Source: Enterococcus sp. 4G2_DIV0659 (GTDB taxonomy: Bacteria; Bacillota; Bacilli; Lactobacillales; Enterococcaceae). Taken from it: DNA of 64,000 bases. The notes under the pieces are model-generated. The model was not told the origin of the DNA and did no database searches. It saw only the letters and a list, made by a program, of their open reading frames with translations. How positions within the stretch are numbered: the first letter of the stretch is position 1; each line of letters opens with the position of its first letter. The DNA is taken from the NCBI RefSeq assembly GCF_002140715.2, contig NZ_NGLE02000001.1:987001-1051000 (forward strand). Reading direction: 5' to 3'. This document shows positions 9,041 through 17,489 of the stretch, in pieces. The translations under genes and the position numbers were made by a program.

Positions 9041-10767
9041 GCTAATTCCTCCTCTGACAATTGAGAAGCAGCAATATCATAATAGATAGGGCAATTCTCA
9101 AGTAATTCACGATGGGTTCCAATACCAACAACATTTCCTTCGTTCAAAACAATAATTTTATCTGCATGCATAATAGTTCCAACTCGTTGAGCTACGATCA
9201 AAACCGTTGATTCTGTCGTTTCTTTTTTCAATCGTGCTCTTAATTTAGCATCCGTTTGATAATCTAATGCAGAAAAACTATCATCAAAAATATACACTTC
9301 TGGGCGGCGAATTACAGCTCTAGCAATTGCCAAACGTTGCTTTTGACCACCTGAAAAGTTCGTTCCACCTTCTGAAAGAAGTTCATCGTAGCCATCTGGT
9401 TTTTGTGAGATGAATTCTGAAGCTTGAGCAATATCTGCTGCCATCTCCATTTCTTCCATCGTAGCGTCTTCCTTACCGTAGCGAAGATTGTCCGCAATCG
9501 TCCCTGTAAACAATAATGCCTTTTGTGGAATATAGCCGATTTTGTTGCGTAATGCGCTTAATTTGTATTCCTGAACATTGACCCCATCTAGTAAAACTTC
9601 ACCTTCTGACACATCATAAAAGCGAGGGATTAATTGAATCAATGTTGATTTCCCACTTCCTGTGCTTCCAATAAATGCTACCGTTTCTCCCGGTGAAGCT
9701 TTAAAACTAACATTACGGATAACTGGGCTTTCAGAATGTCCTGGGTAAGCAAATGTTACATTTTTAAACTCTAAATATCCTTTTGTTTGTGTCTCTGTTA
9801 TGCCGGCTTCATTTTCACGAATCACAGGTTCCATATCAAAAGCTTCTTGAATCCGTCGAGCTGATACTGCGGCACGAGGATACATCATAAAGACACTAGC
9901 AAATAACATGAAAGAAAACAGGGCGTGAAATATATATTCGATAAAGGCAATCAAATCACCTACGAGTAAACTTCCCTGATCAATTTGAAGGGCACCATTC
10001 CAAATAATCAGCACCATCACTATATTAAATAGAAAGAAAAATCCTGGTTGTGCTGCTGCCATCAGACGAAAAAGGCTTTTAGAACTTTTCGTATAGTCTT
10101 CATTTACTTTACTAAAACGACTTTCTTCGAACTTTTCGTTTACAAAAGCTCTGATTACTCTTAGACCAGAAAGATTTTCTCTTAAAATCCCGTTGATCCC
10201 ATCTAGATTTTTTTGTTGCTTATTCGATAATGGTTCTGAAATTTTAGCTATCAATATGACTGCCACTAATAAAAATGGTAATGCTCCTAGAACAAACCAG
10301 CCCAACGAAGGACTCGTCCGCATAACCATGAATAAACTGACAAAAAACATCATTGGTGTCATAAACCCGATTCGTAAAATATTTCCCATGAACAACATGA
10401 TTTGATATGCATCATTTGTTGTTCTGGTAATCAATGAAGAAACACCAATTGTTTCATATTCACGATGAGAAAAAGTCTGTACCTTTTCAAATAAATCATC
10501 TCGAATATCTCGTACAATATTCGTTGTCATACGCGCGCCAAAATACCCCAACATAATATTCATCACTACGCCAATGACTGTGATCACAATCATTAACAAT
10601 CCTTGCTGTTTTACATACTCATAGTCGTTGTTTTTAATCCCAACATCGATCATTCGTGCTAGAATCGTAGGTAATCCAAGCTCTATTAAAATAAACCCGA
10701 AAACACAAATGAAATCTAAAAGCAATAATTTCTTATATCTCATTGTGTAACGCCACATCAATTTCAA
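9037..10767 (-). CDS. efrA: ABC exporter half-transporter EfrA-like, degenerate NBD
   Basis: A 576-residue half-transporter and partner of efrB. Six transmembrane helices lie in about residues 15-300. The NBD has Walker A GSTGSGKST and a canonical FSGGQ signature, but the Walker B is VYIFDDS, with Asp replacing the catalytic Glu, and the switch His is Gln in VAQRVGT. One ATP site of the dimer (EfrA Walker motifs plus EfrB's VSLGQ) is therefore expected not to hydrolyse, and the other is canonical. The ATG at 10767 is preceded by AGGAGATGATTG. An extended -10 promoter lies 40 bp upstream. EfrAB exports dyes and antibiotics in E. faecalis; substrates here are inferred. Confidence 0.85.
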   Translation of the reverse strand: MKLMWRYTMRYKKLLLLDFICVFGFILIELGLPTILARMIDVGIKNNDYEYVKQQGLLMIVITVIGVVMNIMLGYFGARMTTNIVRDIRDDLFEKVQTFSHREYETIGVSSLITRTTNDAYQIMLFMGNILRIGFMTPMMFFVSLFMVMRTSPSLGWFVLGALPFLLVAVILIAKISEPLSNKQQKNLDGINGILRENLSGLRVIRAFVNEKFEESRFSKVNEDYTKSSKSLFRLMAAAQPGFFFLFNIVMVLIIWNGALQIDQGSLLVGDLIAFIEYIFHALFSFMLFASVFMMYPRAAVSARRIQEAFDMEPVIRENEAGITETQTKGYLEFKNVTFAYPGHSESPVIRNVSFKASPGETVAFIGSTGSGKSTLIQLIPRFYDVSEGEVLLDGVNVQEYKLSALRNKIGYIPQKALLFTGTIADNLRYGKEDATMEEMEMAADIAQASEFISQKPDGYDELLSEGGTNFSGGQKQRLAIARAVIRRPEVYIFDDSFSALDYQTDAKLRARLKKETTESTVLIVAQRVGTIMHADKIIVLNEGNVVGIGTHRELLENCPIYYDIAASQLSEEELA

Positions 10768-10806
10768 TCAATCATCTCCTATTCTACTTTTTAATCCAGT
10801 GCTTTC

Positions 10807-10836
10807 ACTATAGCACAAAAACAAGGGTCAGGTAAA
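10807..10836 (-). promoter_or_regulatory. Promoter of efrAB
   Basis: On the minus strand TTTACC (10831-10836) and an extended -10 TGCTATAGT (TATAGT at 10807-10812) are separated by 18 bp. The spacing to the efrA start gives a leader of about 30 nt. Confidence 0.6.
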
Positions 10837-10957
10837 TTATATTTAGATGAACCCGCCACTCTTTTTACCTTAAAAATAAGCTGTACCAGTTTATTATGGT
10901 ATAATGAAGTTTACTTTATTTTTTTATAGAATAAATGAAAGCGATGGGATTATATTG

Positions 10958-11347
10958 ATGAAAAAAATACTTTATATAGCTCTAGGTTGTCTCACATTTG
11001 GCTTGGGAACGTTAGGCATTTTTCTACCTATATTGCCAACAGCAATTTTCTATATTTTAACTGCTTTTTTTTGGATGCGCAGCTCTGACTATTTGTACAC
11101 AAAATTTACGAGCTCTGTCTATTATCAAAAATATATTAAAGAATCGATTGTCGAAAATAAAATCACTCCTCTCGGGCGTGTAAAACTATTTTCAACATTA
11201 CTTATTGTCTTTGCTATTCCTTGCTTGATCGTGCGTAATCCATTTATGACAGCTACTTTAGCTACCGTCTATTTAATACACTTCATCGGTCTAAATTGGT
11301 ATTTCAACAAAAAGAAACAGACCTCTTCGCAAAAGCCGACTGAATAA
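10958..11347 (+). CDS. DUF454 (YbaN-like) small membrane protein
   Basis: A 129-residue inner-membrane protein of the YbaN/DUF454 family. The GCLTFGLGTLGIFLPILPTAIFYIL segment with its glycine/proline pattern is the family signature, and a second pair of helices lies at about residues 75-115. The function of the family is not established. A longer reading from 10904 exists, but that ATG overlaps a TATAAT -10 box at 10900-10905 and cannot be on the transcript. I therefore chose the ATG at 10958, with the weak ribosome site GATGGGA. The C-terminus is lysine/serine rich. Confidence 0.75.
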   Translation: MKKILYIALGCLTFGLGTLGIFLPILPTAIFYILTAFFWMRSSDYLYTKFTSSVYYQKYIKESIVENKITPLGRVKLFSTLLIVFAIPCLIVRNPFMTATLATVYLIHFIGLNWYFNKKKQTSSQKPTE

Positions 11348-11402
11348 TAAACGATTCTTTAAAGTCCTAAGTCTGTTTCTATACTTATTCATTATTTTAT
11401 GA

Positions 11403-11634
11403 TAAAATACGGGTAATTGTTGTACAACACAACGGACGGTTGAAAGAAAGTAAGATTTCCTTAAAACAAGTAAAGTGAAGCAAAGTCGAGGCTTCATTTC
11501 ATCATCAACAGCTGTTTTTGATGACAATTGTTTTTCAGGTGGGCAACCACCTCATTTTGTTGTGTTCAAAATTACAGTAAGAAATTATTGAAAATAAATA
11601 ACCAACTGCATTGGCAGATAAAGGAGAAAAGACT
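11403..11634 (+). promoter_or_regulatory. Leader region of the rpoY-rnjA operon
   Basis: A TAAAAT -10 preceded by TG (11400-11408) would give a leader of about 220 nt. It contains a 12-bp perfect palindrome TGTTGTACAACA (11418-11429), a stem TCATCAA...TTGATGA around 11500-11524, and a hairpin AGGTGG-GCAA-CCACCT at 11538-11553 followed by CATTTTG. The last could act as a weak terminator or attenuator. No known riboswitch motif was recognised. Confidence 0.4.
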
Positions 11635-11847
11635 ATGATTTATAAAGTTTACTACCAAGAAACAAAAACAAGAAACCCAAAAAGAGAAGATACAAAATCG
11701 CTTTATGTTGAAGCTGAAAACGATGTAATCGTTCGCCAACAAGTAGAAGAAAATACCCCATACAATATTGAATATATTCAAGCACTTGATGAAAATCATC
11801 TTGCTTACGAGCAAGAACATGCGGAATTCTCTTTAACGGAGTTTTAA
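11635..11847 (+). CDS. rpoY: RNA polymerase epsilon subunit (DUF1447)
   Basis: The small epsilon subunit of Firmicutes RNA polymerase, 70 residues, beginning [10 protein letters not shown] and containing the family's SLYVEAEND and [16 protein letters not shown] stretches. In Bacillus the protein binds near the beta' jaw. rpoY directly upstream of rnjA is the usual Firmicutes arrangement and supports the call. I chose the ATG at 11635, with AAGGAGAAAAGACT in front, over an in-frame ATG 24 bp upstream that lacks a ribosome site. The gap to rnjA is 2 bp, so the two are co-translated. Confidence 0.92.
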   Translation: MIYKVYYQETKTRNPKREDTKSLYVEAENDVIVRQQVEENTPYNIEYIQALDENHLAYEQEHAEFSLTEF

Positions 11848-11849
11848 AT

Positions 11850-13520
11850 ATGAAAGTAAACATAAAAAACAACGAAACTGGCGTTTTTGCGATAGGCGGT
11901 TTGGGCGAGATCGGGAAAAATACTTATGGGGTTCAATTTCAAGATGAAATCATCATCATTGATGCTGGAATCAAATTTCCAGAAGATGATTTGCTTGGGA
12001 TTGACTATGTTATTCCAGATTACAGCTATATCGTTCAAAATCTGCATAAAGTCAAAGCGCTAATTATCACTCATGGACATGAAGATCATATTGGTGGTGT
12101 CCCTTACTTATTGCGTCAAGCAAATATCCCTATTTATGCAGGACCATTAGCGCTAGCTTTGATCACAAACAAGTTAGATGAACATGGATTATTACGTGAT
12201 GCAACACTTCATGAAATCAATGAAGATACCGTTATTCGTTTCCGTAAAACAGCGATCAGTTTCTTTAGAACGACTCATAGTATTCCAGATGCTTTAGGTG
12301 TTGTTGTCAAAACACCTTCTGGTAATATTGTTGCTACAGGAGATTTCAAGTTTGACTTTACGCCAGTGGGTGAACCGGCAAACTTGCACCGTATGGCAAA
12401 ATTAGGTGAAGAAGGCGTGCTATGTTTGCTTTCTGATAGTACTAATGCTGAAATTCCAACATTTACAAAATCGGAAAAAACAATCGGCTCTTCTATATTG
12501 AAGATTTTTGAAAAAATTGATGGGCGAATCATCTTTGCTAGTTTCGCTTCAAATATTTTCCGTCTACAACAAGCAGCAGATGCAGCTGTTAAGACAGGAC
12601 GTAAGATTGCTGTATTTGGACGTAGTATGGAAAATGCCATCGTCAATGGTGAGCAACTTGGCTATATTAATGTTCCTAAAGGGACATTCGTAGATGCAGC
12701 AGAGTTAAATCAATTGCCTGCAAACGAGACAATGATTTTATGTACTGGTTCTCAAGGTGAACCCATGGCTGCTTTAAGCCGAATCGCAAACGGGACACAC
12801 CGCCAAATTTCTATTCAGCCTGGCGATACAGTTATTTTTTCAAGTTCTCCAATTCCAGGAAACACAACAAGTGTTAATCGTTTAATCAATCTGCTTTCAG
12901 AAGCAGGCGCTGAGGTTATTCATGGCAAAATCAACAATATTCATACATCTGGACATGGCGGACAAGAAGAACAAAAATTAATGTTACGCTTAATGAAACC
13001 TAAATATTTCGTACCTGTCCATGGTGAATTTAGAATGTTGAAAATTCACGCATCACTTGCACATGACGTTGGTGTTCCTAATGAAAATAGTTTTATTATG
13101 GAAAATGGCGATGTCTTAGCTTTAACAGCAGATAGTGCTCGTATGGCTGGACACTTTAATGCCAATGACGTCTATGTTGATGGGAATGGTGTCGGGGATA
13201 TCGGTAATGTAGTCTTGCGAGACCGTAGAATTCTTTCAGAAGAAGGATTGGTTCTTGCTGTTGCTACAGTCGATATTAAAAATAAAGAAATTTTAGCTGG
13301 TCCAGATATTTTATCTCGTGGTTTTGTTTACATGAGAGAATCTGGAGAAATGATTCATGAAGGACAACGCTTGCTGTTTAATGCTATCCGTGAAGCTTTA
13401 CGAGATGAAAATTGTACAGAAGCTAAATTATGTGATGCGATTTCCGCTGCATTACAGCCCTTCTTGTTTGAAAAAACAGAACGTCATCCAATGATTTTAC
13501 CGATGATTATGACTTCGTGA
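11850..13520 (+). CDS. rnjA: Ribonuclease J1
   Basis: RNase J1 has 5'-3' exonuclease and endonuclease activity and matures and degrades mRNA and rRNA. The 556-residue protein has the metallo-beta-lactamase motif HGHEDHIGG near residue 75, a second His in [16 protein letters not shown] near 165, and the beta-CASP motifs [13 protein letters not shown] and [18 protein letters not shown] and [11 protein letters not shown] follow, then a C-terminal domain from about 450. The length agrees with the family. It is in an operon with rpoY and ends at a strong terminator convergent with the glycosyltransferase gene. Confidence 0.95.
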   Translation: MKVNIKNNETGVFAIGGLGEIGKNTYGVQFQDEIIIIDAGIKFPEDDLLGIDYVIPDYSYIVQNLHKVKALIITHGHEDHIGGVPYLLRQANIPIYAGPLALALITNKLDEHGLLRDATLHEINEDTVIRFRKTAISFFRTTHSIPDALGVVVKTPSGNIVATGDFKFDFTPVGEPANLHRMAKLGEEGVLCLLSDSTNAEIPTFTKSEKTIGSSILKIFEKIDGRIIFASFASNIFRLQQAADAAVKTGRKIAVFGRSMENAIVNGEQLGYINVPKGTFVDAAELNQLPANETMILCTGSQGEPMAALSRIANGTHRQISIQPGDTVIFSSSPIPGNTTSVNRLINLLSEAGAEVIHGKINNIHTSGHGGQEEQKLMLRLMKPKYFVPVHGEFRMLKIHASLAHDVGVPNENSFIMENGDVLALTADSARMAGHFNANDVYVDGNGVGDIGNVVLRDRRILSEEGLVLAVATVDIKNKEILAGPDILSRGFVYMRESGEMIHEGQRLLFNAIREALRDENCTEAKLCDAISAALQPFLFEKTERHPMILPMIMTS

Positions 13521-13536
13521 GTTTGAATACAGTGTT

Positions 13537-13576
13537 GCAACAGCAGGAATTGTGAGATTCTTGTTGTTGCTTTTTT
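13537..13576 (+). terminator. Terminator after rnjA
   Basis: A 14-bp stem GCAACAGCAGGAAT/ATTCTTGTTGTTGC with a 6-nt loop TGTGAG is followed by TTTTTTATTTTT. It touches the stop codon of the convergent glycosyltransferase gene. Confidence 0.85.
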
Positions 13577-14795
13577 ATTTTTCGTGTATATCCAAAAATT
13601 TCATCAACTCTTTAGCAGCTAAAAAACTACCTTCGATTGGTTGTAGCTGTTGTTGTAATTTCTTTGCTTGTTGCTCAAATAGTTGATTACTCAAAAGTTC
13701 TTGCAACTTTTTTTTAAATAATCGTTGATCAGTTAATTTATGCTTTTTAATCTGAATTGCACTGCCATATTCCACGCAACAACTAATATTATATTCCTGC
13801 TCTTTTTGCAAACCAACCCCAATGAATGGTTTGCCTGATAAGCAAGCAGTTTGAATGGTTCCTTCCCCACCATGCAAAACACAGGCAGTTACTTTTTCTT
13901 GAACTTCTTTGGCTGGTAACCAATCATAAATGTGAACATTTCTTGGAAGCTGATTCATCTGTTCTTCTGTTAAATAGTTTTTCATCGGACTGATTACTTC
14001 AACTGGCAACTCATCAAAATTTTGTAATAACTCAAAAATCAGTTGACGATTCCCAGAACTTCCCATGCTGCAATAAATAAGCGGTTTTGTGGCCTTTTCC
14101 AGCAATTGTTGTAAGGAAAATGGGACTTCTTCTTTTAATTTTGCAAAAATAGGACCTACATATACACTATTATTTGGTAAATCAGGATTTTTTGTTAATA
14201 ATTCTGGTGTGGTGATGCAATTTAAGTCACCAGACATAGCATCGATTGTATAGGTGAATTGATCTTCTATTCCCAATTCTTTTATAAGTCTTTTTATATC
14301 TTTTGGCAGCCATTTTAAGTTTAAAATGAGGTATTTTACTATTTTTTTTAGGTAGCGATTTGAATTTTTCATAAACTCTGGGCCTTCTATATGGGCTCTA
14401 CTATATGCGTAGGGTTTAACATACATTAGTGGAACTTTTTTTACACGAGCACTTAGTAATAAGCTGATTGTGGAACCGATGATTATCCCATCTGGATGAA
14501 GTTCTTCGATCAGCTGAAGTTCATTGTTGACTCTCATCTTTAACCTATCATATGTAAAAGGGATTTTATATGTCTTCAACTGGTCAAATTTCATAATATT
14601 TCTAATATCAGCATCGGTTAAATGGGGTGTTAAAAACCTAAATTCAAATCCTTCTTTTTCAATGAAAGAAGCAAATTCCCGACTATATCCCATGAAAATA
14701 CAATTCGCTTGAGATTGGCATTTTTTAGCTACCTCAATCATTCTAGTTGTCTCTGCTAAATTAAAGGTTTCTGGGGCAAATAGTAATGTTCTCAT
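13575..14795 (-). CDS. GT1-family glycosyltransferase (MGT/UGT type)
   Basis: A 406-residue cytoplasmic glycosyltransferase with the two-domain GT-B layout. The N-terminal acceptor half (to about 210) begins RTLLFAPETFNLAETTRM. The C-terminal half carries a nucleotide-sugar signature similar to the UGT/MGT motif, IYCSMGSSGNR near 240, YDWLPAKEVQEKVTACVLHGGEGTIQTA and GKPFIGVGLQKEQEYN. Such enzymes glycosylate small hydrophobic compounds or lipids, and some inactivate antibiotics. The acceptor is unknown. It overlaps the upstream MerR regulator by 4 bp, so the regulator probably controls it. Confidence 0.82.
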   Translation of the reverse strand: MRTLLFAPETFNLAETTRMIEVAKKCQSQANCIFMGYSREFASFIEKEGFEFRFLTPHLTDADIRNIMKFDQLKTYKIPFTYDRLKMRVNNELQLIEELHPDGIIIGSTISLLLSARVKKVPLMYVKPYAYSRAHIEGPEFMKNSNRYLKKIVKYLILNLKWLPKDIKRLIKELGIEDQFTYTIDAMSGDLNCITTPELLTKNPDLPNNSVYVGPIFAKLKEEVPFSLQQLLEKATKPLIYCSMGSSGNRQLIFELLQNFDELPVEVISPMKNYLTEEQMNQLPRNVHIYDWLPAKEVQEKVTACVLHGGEGTIQTACLSGKPFIGVGLQKEQEYNISCCVEYGSAIQIKKHKLTDQRLFKKKLQELLSNQLFEQQAKKLQQQLQPIEGSFLAAKELMKFLDIHEK

Positions 14796-15226
14796 CGACT
14801 AATTTCTCCATTTTTTACGATTAGATCGTAGATTTTTTCAATGTAAGAATCAATTTCACTTTCCTCTTCACGAGTGAAATCCTTTATTTCTGGAACCTGC
14901 TCAAATAATGCTAGCATTTGCTCATAATAGTTTATTTTATCTTGAAAAAATTTTTTCTTTTTTTCTATTAATAACTCTGTTCTTTCTCTACATCCAGCCG
15001 TAGTATTTGTGTCCATAACTTTTAAAATTGTCTGAATTTCTTCCAGATTAAATTCTCCATATTTCATAACTAATATATATTTAACTATTCTAAGATCGAC
15101 CTCTTGATACATTCTATAACCATTACTTTCCCTACTTGGATTTACTAAATTGACTTTATCATAATATCTTAGCGTTGATTTTGGAACATTCAGAATTTCC
15201 GCGACCTCTTTTACTGTTTTTCCCAT
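14792..15226 (-). CDS. MerR-family transcriptional regulator
   Basis: A 144-residue MerR-type regulator. The N-terminal winged helix is KTVKEVAEILNVPKSTLRYYDKVNLV with NGYRMYQEVDLRIVKYI, followed by a long coiled-coil dimerisation helix (about residues 80-120). The C-terminal effector part is short and acidic. A single Cys (in TAGCRERT) argues against a classic metal sensor. It is translationally coupled to the glycosyltransferase and transcribed from a promoter with the 19-bp spacer typical of MerR targets, so it probably autoregulates. The inducer is unknown. Confidence 0.87.
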   Translation of the reverse strand: MGKTVKEVAEILNVPKSTLRYYDKVNLVNPSRESNGYRMYQEVDLRIVKYILVMKYGEFNLEEIQTILKVMDTNTTAGCRERTELLIEKKKKFFQDKINYYEQMLALFEQVPEIKDFTREEESEIDSYIEKIYDLIVKNGEISR

Positions 15227-15252
15227 TTTTTTCCTCCAGCTTCTTTTCTAGA

Positions 15253-15283
15253 ACTATAACATGAAACTTTACTTTAATGTCAA
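15253..15283 (-). promoter_or_regulatory. MerR-type promoter with 19-bp spacer and operator dyad
   Basis: On the minus strand a consensus TTGACA (15278-15283) and TATAGT (15253-15258) are separated by 19 bp. The spacer sits within an imperfect dyad (15259-15280) with arms ACATTAAA and TTTCATGT, 8 nt with one mismatch around a 6-nt centre. An over-long spacer filled by a dyad is the hallmark of MerR-activated promoters, so the downstream merR gene is the likely regulator. Confidence 0.82.
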
Positions 15284-15288
15284 TAGCT

Positions 15289-15331
15289 AAAAAAACAGCT
15301 AACAGGCATAATAAGCATGCCTGCTAGCTGT
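15289..15331 (-). terminator. Terminator after the universal stress protein gene
   Basis: A stem of two 15-nt arms (ACAGCTAACAGGCAT and near-complement, one mismatch) is followed on the minus strand by six Ts. It ends the usp transcript before the merR promoter. Confidence 0.85.
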
Positions 15332-15353
15332 TCATCTCTTGTTTATTAAAATT

Positions 15354-15803
15354 TTATGCCGTCTTATTCACAACTAATACATTTGCCTTAGCATGATTTA
15401 CAACATAAGAGGTTGTTGAACCAACTAATAAACGCTCAAAGCTATTTAACCCCGTTCTCCCCATCACAATTAGATCGATCGGTTCTTTTGATTCTGTAAA
15501 ATCAGCGATCAATGACTTGGCGTAACCATACATAACATACGTTACTACATTGTCTAATCCACCAGCATGGGCTTCATCTTTTCTTCTTTTCATTTCAGCT
15601 TCTTCTCTTGTTCGTAATTCTTCCATCACACTTCCCATTGAGATGGTCAATTCACCATAATAATTGGCTGTTTCCTCAATTACATAAAGGATATGCAAGG
15701 TAGCATCATTTCTTTTTGCGATCTTGACAGCTTCTTGATACGCTTTTTCTGCTTTATCAGAACCATCAACTGCAACTAAAATATTTTTATACGATTCTCC
15801 CAC
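15354..15803 (-). CDS. Universal stress protein UspA family
   Basis: A 149-residue single-domain Usp protein of the ATP-binding type. NILVAVDGSDKAEKAYQEAVKIAK opens the Rossmann-like fold. IDLIVMGRTGLNSFERLLVGSTTSYVVNHAKANVLVV contains the G-2x-G-9x-G(S/T) nucleotide-binding loop. Such proteins are induced by stress; the exact role is unknown. I chose the GTG at 15801-15803 because AAGGGGG lies 9 nt upstream. Longer in-frame starts lack a ribosome site. It has its own terminator and is probably monocistronic. Confidence 0.87.
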   Translation of the reverse strand: MGESYKNILVAVDGSDKAEKAYQEAVKIAKRNDATLHILYVIEETANYYGELTISMGSVMEELRTREEAEMKRRKDEAHAGGLDNVVTYVMYGYAKSLIADFTESKEPIDLIVMGRTGLNSFERLLVGSTTSYVVNHAKANVLVVNKTA

Positions 15804-15886
15804 GATAAAAACCCCCTTCTTTGCTACTTCGATTGTACTACAAAAAAGGGCTTTCATCAAAAATACTGCTGTTTAAAAAAATCTTC

Positions 15887-15915
15887 TTTACACTTTTTCA
15901 AAAGCATGTTATAGT
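15887..15915 (+). promoter_or_regulatory. Promoter of the 49-aa protein gene
   Basis: TTTACA (15887-15892) and TATAGT (15910-15915) have a 17-bp spacer. It lies about 55 bp before the small gene's ribosome site. Confidence 0.7.
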
Positions 15916-15978
15916 AACCATGGAATTTCGTTATCAAATATCGTTGCCTTTCATATGAATCAAGAAAGGAGAATCACT

Positions 15979-16128
15979 ATGACATTTGGTAATAACGTAT
16001 TAAAATACCGTGTAGCACTTGATACAAAGAAAAATTTGTTTATGGCTATCGATGCAAATAACCAAGCAAATATCGCTTATGGTATCACGATTACACAAGC
16101 AGTAAAAGAATTGAAAAAATCTATTTAA
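15979..16128 (+). CDS. Small protein of unknown function, 49 aa
   Basis: A short gene with every sign of being real: a good promoter at 15887-15915, AAGGAG spaced 8 nt before the ATG, 49 codons and a strong terminator 45 bp after the stop. The protein is basic, without a signal peptide or TM segment, beginning MTFGNNVLKYRVALDTKK and ending VKELKKSI. The FMAIDANNQANIAYGIT centre suggests a small beta-rich fold (weak inference). I do not recognise the family. Confidence 0.7.
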   Translation: MTFGNNVLKYRVALDTKKNLFMAIDANNQANIAYGITITQAVKELKKSI

Positions 16129-16172
16129 GGAGTTAGCAACCTAAATGAGCGATTCAAGTTCTAATACGATTT

Positions 16173-16212
16173 AAAGGCATCTGGTGAATGATAAATCACG
16201 GATGCCTTTTTT
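16173..16212 (+). terminator. Terminator after the 49-aa gene
   Basis: GGCATC-T-GGTGA and TCAC-G-GATGCC form the stem around ATGATAAA, followed by TTTTTT. Confidence 0.9.
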
Positions 16213-16342
16213 GTTGTCTACATGTTTTACTCCAAATATTTTGTTTTAAACGATTTATTTCACTAGTAGGTGGTTCCATTCTTTTCGCTTGCCTAATACT
16301 GTTCAATATCTGCTCTGCATAGCAATCACAATGCTTCGCAGC

Positions 16343-16377
16343 AAAAAAAAACATCCGACACAATTGTCAGATGTTTT
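16343..16377 (-). terminator. Terminator after csp
   Basis: AACATCTGACA-ATTG-TGTCGGATGTT on the minus strand, followed by a run of nine Ts, 13 bp after the csp stop codon. Confidence 0.9.
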
Positions 16378-16389
16378 TGAATGGATGAA

Positions 16390-16590
16390 TTAGTTTTTTT
16401 CTACGTTTACTGCTTGAGGTCCACGATCTGAATCTTCAACATCGAAGCTTACTGATTGACCTTCTTCTAAAGTTTTGAATCCGTCTCCTTGGATAGCTGA
16501 AAAGTGTACGAATACGTCACTTCCGTCTTCACGAGAGATAAATCCGAAGCCTTTTTCTGCGTTAAACCATTTTACTGTTCCTTGTTCCAT
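16390..16590 (-). CDS. Cold shock protein (CspA family)
   Basis: A 66-residue single cold-shock domain protein that binds single-stranded RNA/DNA as an RNA chaperone. RNP1 KGFGFI and RNP2 VFVHF are intact, and the protein ends AVNVEKN. I chose the ATG at 16588-16590, with GAGGAGGAACAAGGA upstream; the longer reading frame lacks a ribosome site. The promoter at 16700-16728 gives a leader of about 100 nt, which is normal for csp genes, where the leader controls temperature-dependent translation. Confidence 0.93.
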   Translation of the reverse strand: MEQGTVKWFNAEKGFGFISREDGSDVFVHFSAIQGDGFKTLEEGQSVSFDVEDSDRGPQAVNVEKN

Positions 16591-16699
16591 TCCTTGTTCC
16601 TCCTCGTGCTTAAGCACTAAATATTGTAACATTGCCCGTGTACGATAGAGGGTTTTAAAATTAAAACTTCTATATTGTCCCAAACAAGATTACACATAT

Positions 16700-16728
16700 A
16701 TTGTACATGCGAAGCCTTATTTTTGCAA
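16700..16728 (-). promoter_or_regulatory. Promoter of csp, long 5' leader
   Basis: On the minus strand TTGCAA (16723-16728), 17-bp spacer and TACAAT (16700-16705). The resulting leader of about 100 nt before the csp start fits cold-shock mRNA regulation. Confidence 0.75.
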
Positions 16729-16742
16729 GAATTCTAGCTACT

Positions 16743-17438
16743 CTACACTAAAAAATTTTCTTCTCTCATACTGATGTATACTTGTTCTCCGATAATGATA
16801 TGATCTAGAACATCAATACCCATCATTTTCCCACATTCCTGCATTCTCTGGGTAAAATGGATATCACTCTCCGAAGGGGTTGGATTCCCTGATGGATGAT
16901 TGTGCGCGAGGATCAAACGTGCCGCAGAATATTTGACCGCACTACGGAAAATCTCTCGAGGATGGGCAACGCTTTGATTCAAACTACCTTTAAATACAGT
17001 TTCTTGTTTAATGACTTCATTTTTCGTATTTAAGTATAAACAAACTAAATGTTCTTGTTGTAAATCTTGTAATTCATACATCAAATTTTGAGCAATTTGA
17101 TAACTGGAAGATACTTTTCCAAACTTCATTTGAGTACTTTGTTGAATTCGATACCCAAACTCAATTGCTGCACGTAACTCAATCGCTTTGATTCGACCAA
17201 TGCCCTTTATTTCCATCATTTCATTCAATGTGGCATTTTTTAATTCATATAGATGATTAAAATAATTCAAAAATTTAGATGCAACATCCATTACATGACT
17301 ATCTTTTGAACCTGTTCGTAGTAAAATAGCTAATAATTCTTGATTAGATAATGCTTTCTCCCCCACTTCTTCCAGCCTTTCACGAGGCAAACAATCTTCT
17401 GGCATCTCTCTAATAAATAACTTTTCTTCTTTATTCAA
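16743..17438 (-). CDS. radC: RadC family JAB-domain protein
   Basis: A 231-residue RadC protein. The N-terminal helix-hairpin-helix region (MEIKGIGRIKAIELRAA near residue 75) precedes the JAB/MPN metalloprotease-like domain. That domain carries the complete zinc motif in LILAHNHPSGNPTPSESD and an upstream Glu in NEVIKQETVFKG. Despite the name, its role in DNA repair is disputed and its activity is unknown. I chose TTG at 17438, with GGAGTGAGTTT upstream. That ribosome site lies inside a strong hairpin (17441-17486). Confidence 0.9.
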   Translation of the reverse strand: MNKEEKLFIREMPEDCLPRERLEEVGEKALSNQELLAILLRTGSKDSHVMDVASKFLNYFNHLYELKNATLNEMMEIKGIGRIKAIELRAAIEFGYRIQQSTQMKFGKVSSSYQIAQNLMYELQDLQQEHLVCLYLNTKNEVIKQETVFKGSLNQSVAHPREIFRSAVKYSAARLILAHNHPSGNPTPSESDIHFTQRMQECGKMMGIDVLDHIIIGEQVYISMREENFLV

Positions 17439-17440
17439 AA

Positions 17441-17486
17441 ACTCACTCCTTTGCTCTCTAAATAAAAGATACGCAAAGAAGTGAGT
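17441..17486 (-). terminator. Hairpin between HAD and radC, terminator that covers the radC ribosome site
   Basis: Two 14-nt arms (ACTCACTTCTTTGC and GCAAAGGAGTGAGT on the minus strand, one mismatch) with an 18-nt loop end in TTTTT. The 3' arm contains the radC Shine-Dalgarno and the T-run merges into the TTG start. It looks like an intrinsic terminator of the HAD gene that also masks radC translation in read-through transcripts. Confidence 0.7.
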
Positions 17487-17489
17487 TTT

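Noticed and set aside
10904..10957. ATG at 10904 as start of the DUF454 gene
   Set aside because: It overlaps the TATAAT -10 box and has no ribosome site; the ATG at 10958 begins the family-like sequence.
11313..11379. GAAACAGAC...GTCTGTTTC inverted repeat around the DUF454 stop
   Set aside because: The 9-bp arms are about 50 nt apart without a T-run; too weak to call a terminator.
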